A DNA stretch of 6,719 nucleotides from assembly GCA_945283395.1 (NCBI GenBank), contig CALYQH010000075.1, positions 1 through 6,719 on the forward strand, given 5' to 3'. Below the pieces are notes generated by a model. That model was not told the DNA's origin. It saw only the letters and a program-made list of their open reading frames with translations, and searched no databases. Numbering within the stretch: the stretch's first letter is position 1; each line of letters starts with the position of its first letter. Shown here one piece after another: positions 6,700 to 6,719 of this stretch. The DNA is from an uncultured Ventosimonas sp. GTDB lineage: Bacteria; Pseudomonadota; Gammaproteobacteria; Pseudomonadales; Pseudomonadaceae. A program made the translations under genes and the position numbers.

Positions 6700-6719
6700 T
6701 TGGCTGTTTTTTTAGTTTT
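6700..6719 (+). CDS. aroQ: Probable start of 3-dehydroquinate dehydratase type II (AroQ), cut by the window end
   Basis: Only six full codons are visible, from a TTG start: M-A-V-F-L-V, with the next codon (TT-) being Leu or Phe. AroQ proteins typically begin with MA, two variable residues and LVLHGPNLN, so the fit is good but very short. In Pseudomonas aeruginosa dipZ (dsbD) is followed by aroQ1 and then accB-accC, and the position here matches that order. AroQ carries out the third step of the shikimate pathway. The strong Shine-Dalgarno supports a true start. The assignment rests on synteny and six residues and could be wrong; another small gene remains possible. Confidence 0.42.

Overview
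The window carries a conserved gammaproteobacterial housekeeping block. All genes are on the + strand, in the order lepA (3' part only), lepB, a small DUF4845-type membrane protein, rnc and era. A 431-nt non-coding gap follows, then dsbD, then a 240-nt gap leading into what looks like the first codons of aroQ at the right edge.

The DNA is AT-rich, with A/T-ending codons throughout. The proteins nevertheless look most like Pseudomonas-type homologues. LepB is the best guide: its catalytic domain, its VPxKNIVGKAF region and its WPDPK tail match the Pseudomonas pattern as I recall it. The order dsbD/dipZ then aroQ is also known from Pseudomonas. I infer an AT-rich member of Pseudomonadales, possibly an insect-associated lineage such as Entomomonas. 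The genus is a guess.

Positions 1-4207 look like one transcription unit. The lepA-lepB gap is 10 nt, lepB to the DUF4845 gene 22 nt, the DUF4845 gene to rnc 3 nt, and rnc and era overlap in ATGA. The unit links a ribosomal elongation GTPase (LepA), signal peptide removal at the inner membrane (LepB), rRNA/mRNA processing (RNase III) and 30S assembly (Era). In many relatives recO follows era. Here there is only non-coding DNA with several short inverted repeats.

DsbD passes electrons from cytoplasmic thioredoxin across the inner membrane to periplasmic thiol proteins. Its three cysteine pairs are all present.

I see no phage, IS element, CRISPR array, tRNA, rRNA or defence system, and no convincing new biological system. 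The most unusual point is LepB. It has an apparently duplicated N-terminal membrane module and an enlarged loop after the catalytic core, and that loop holds the protein's only two cysteines. The rest of the interest lies in the two intergenic regions: the missing recO, a family of CTA/TAG dyads ahead of dsbD, and a tiny aromatic-rich ORF ahead of the putative aroQ.
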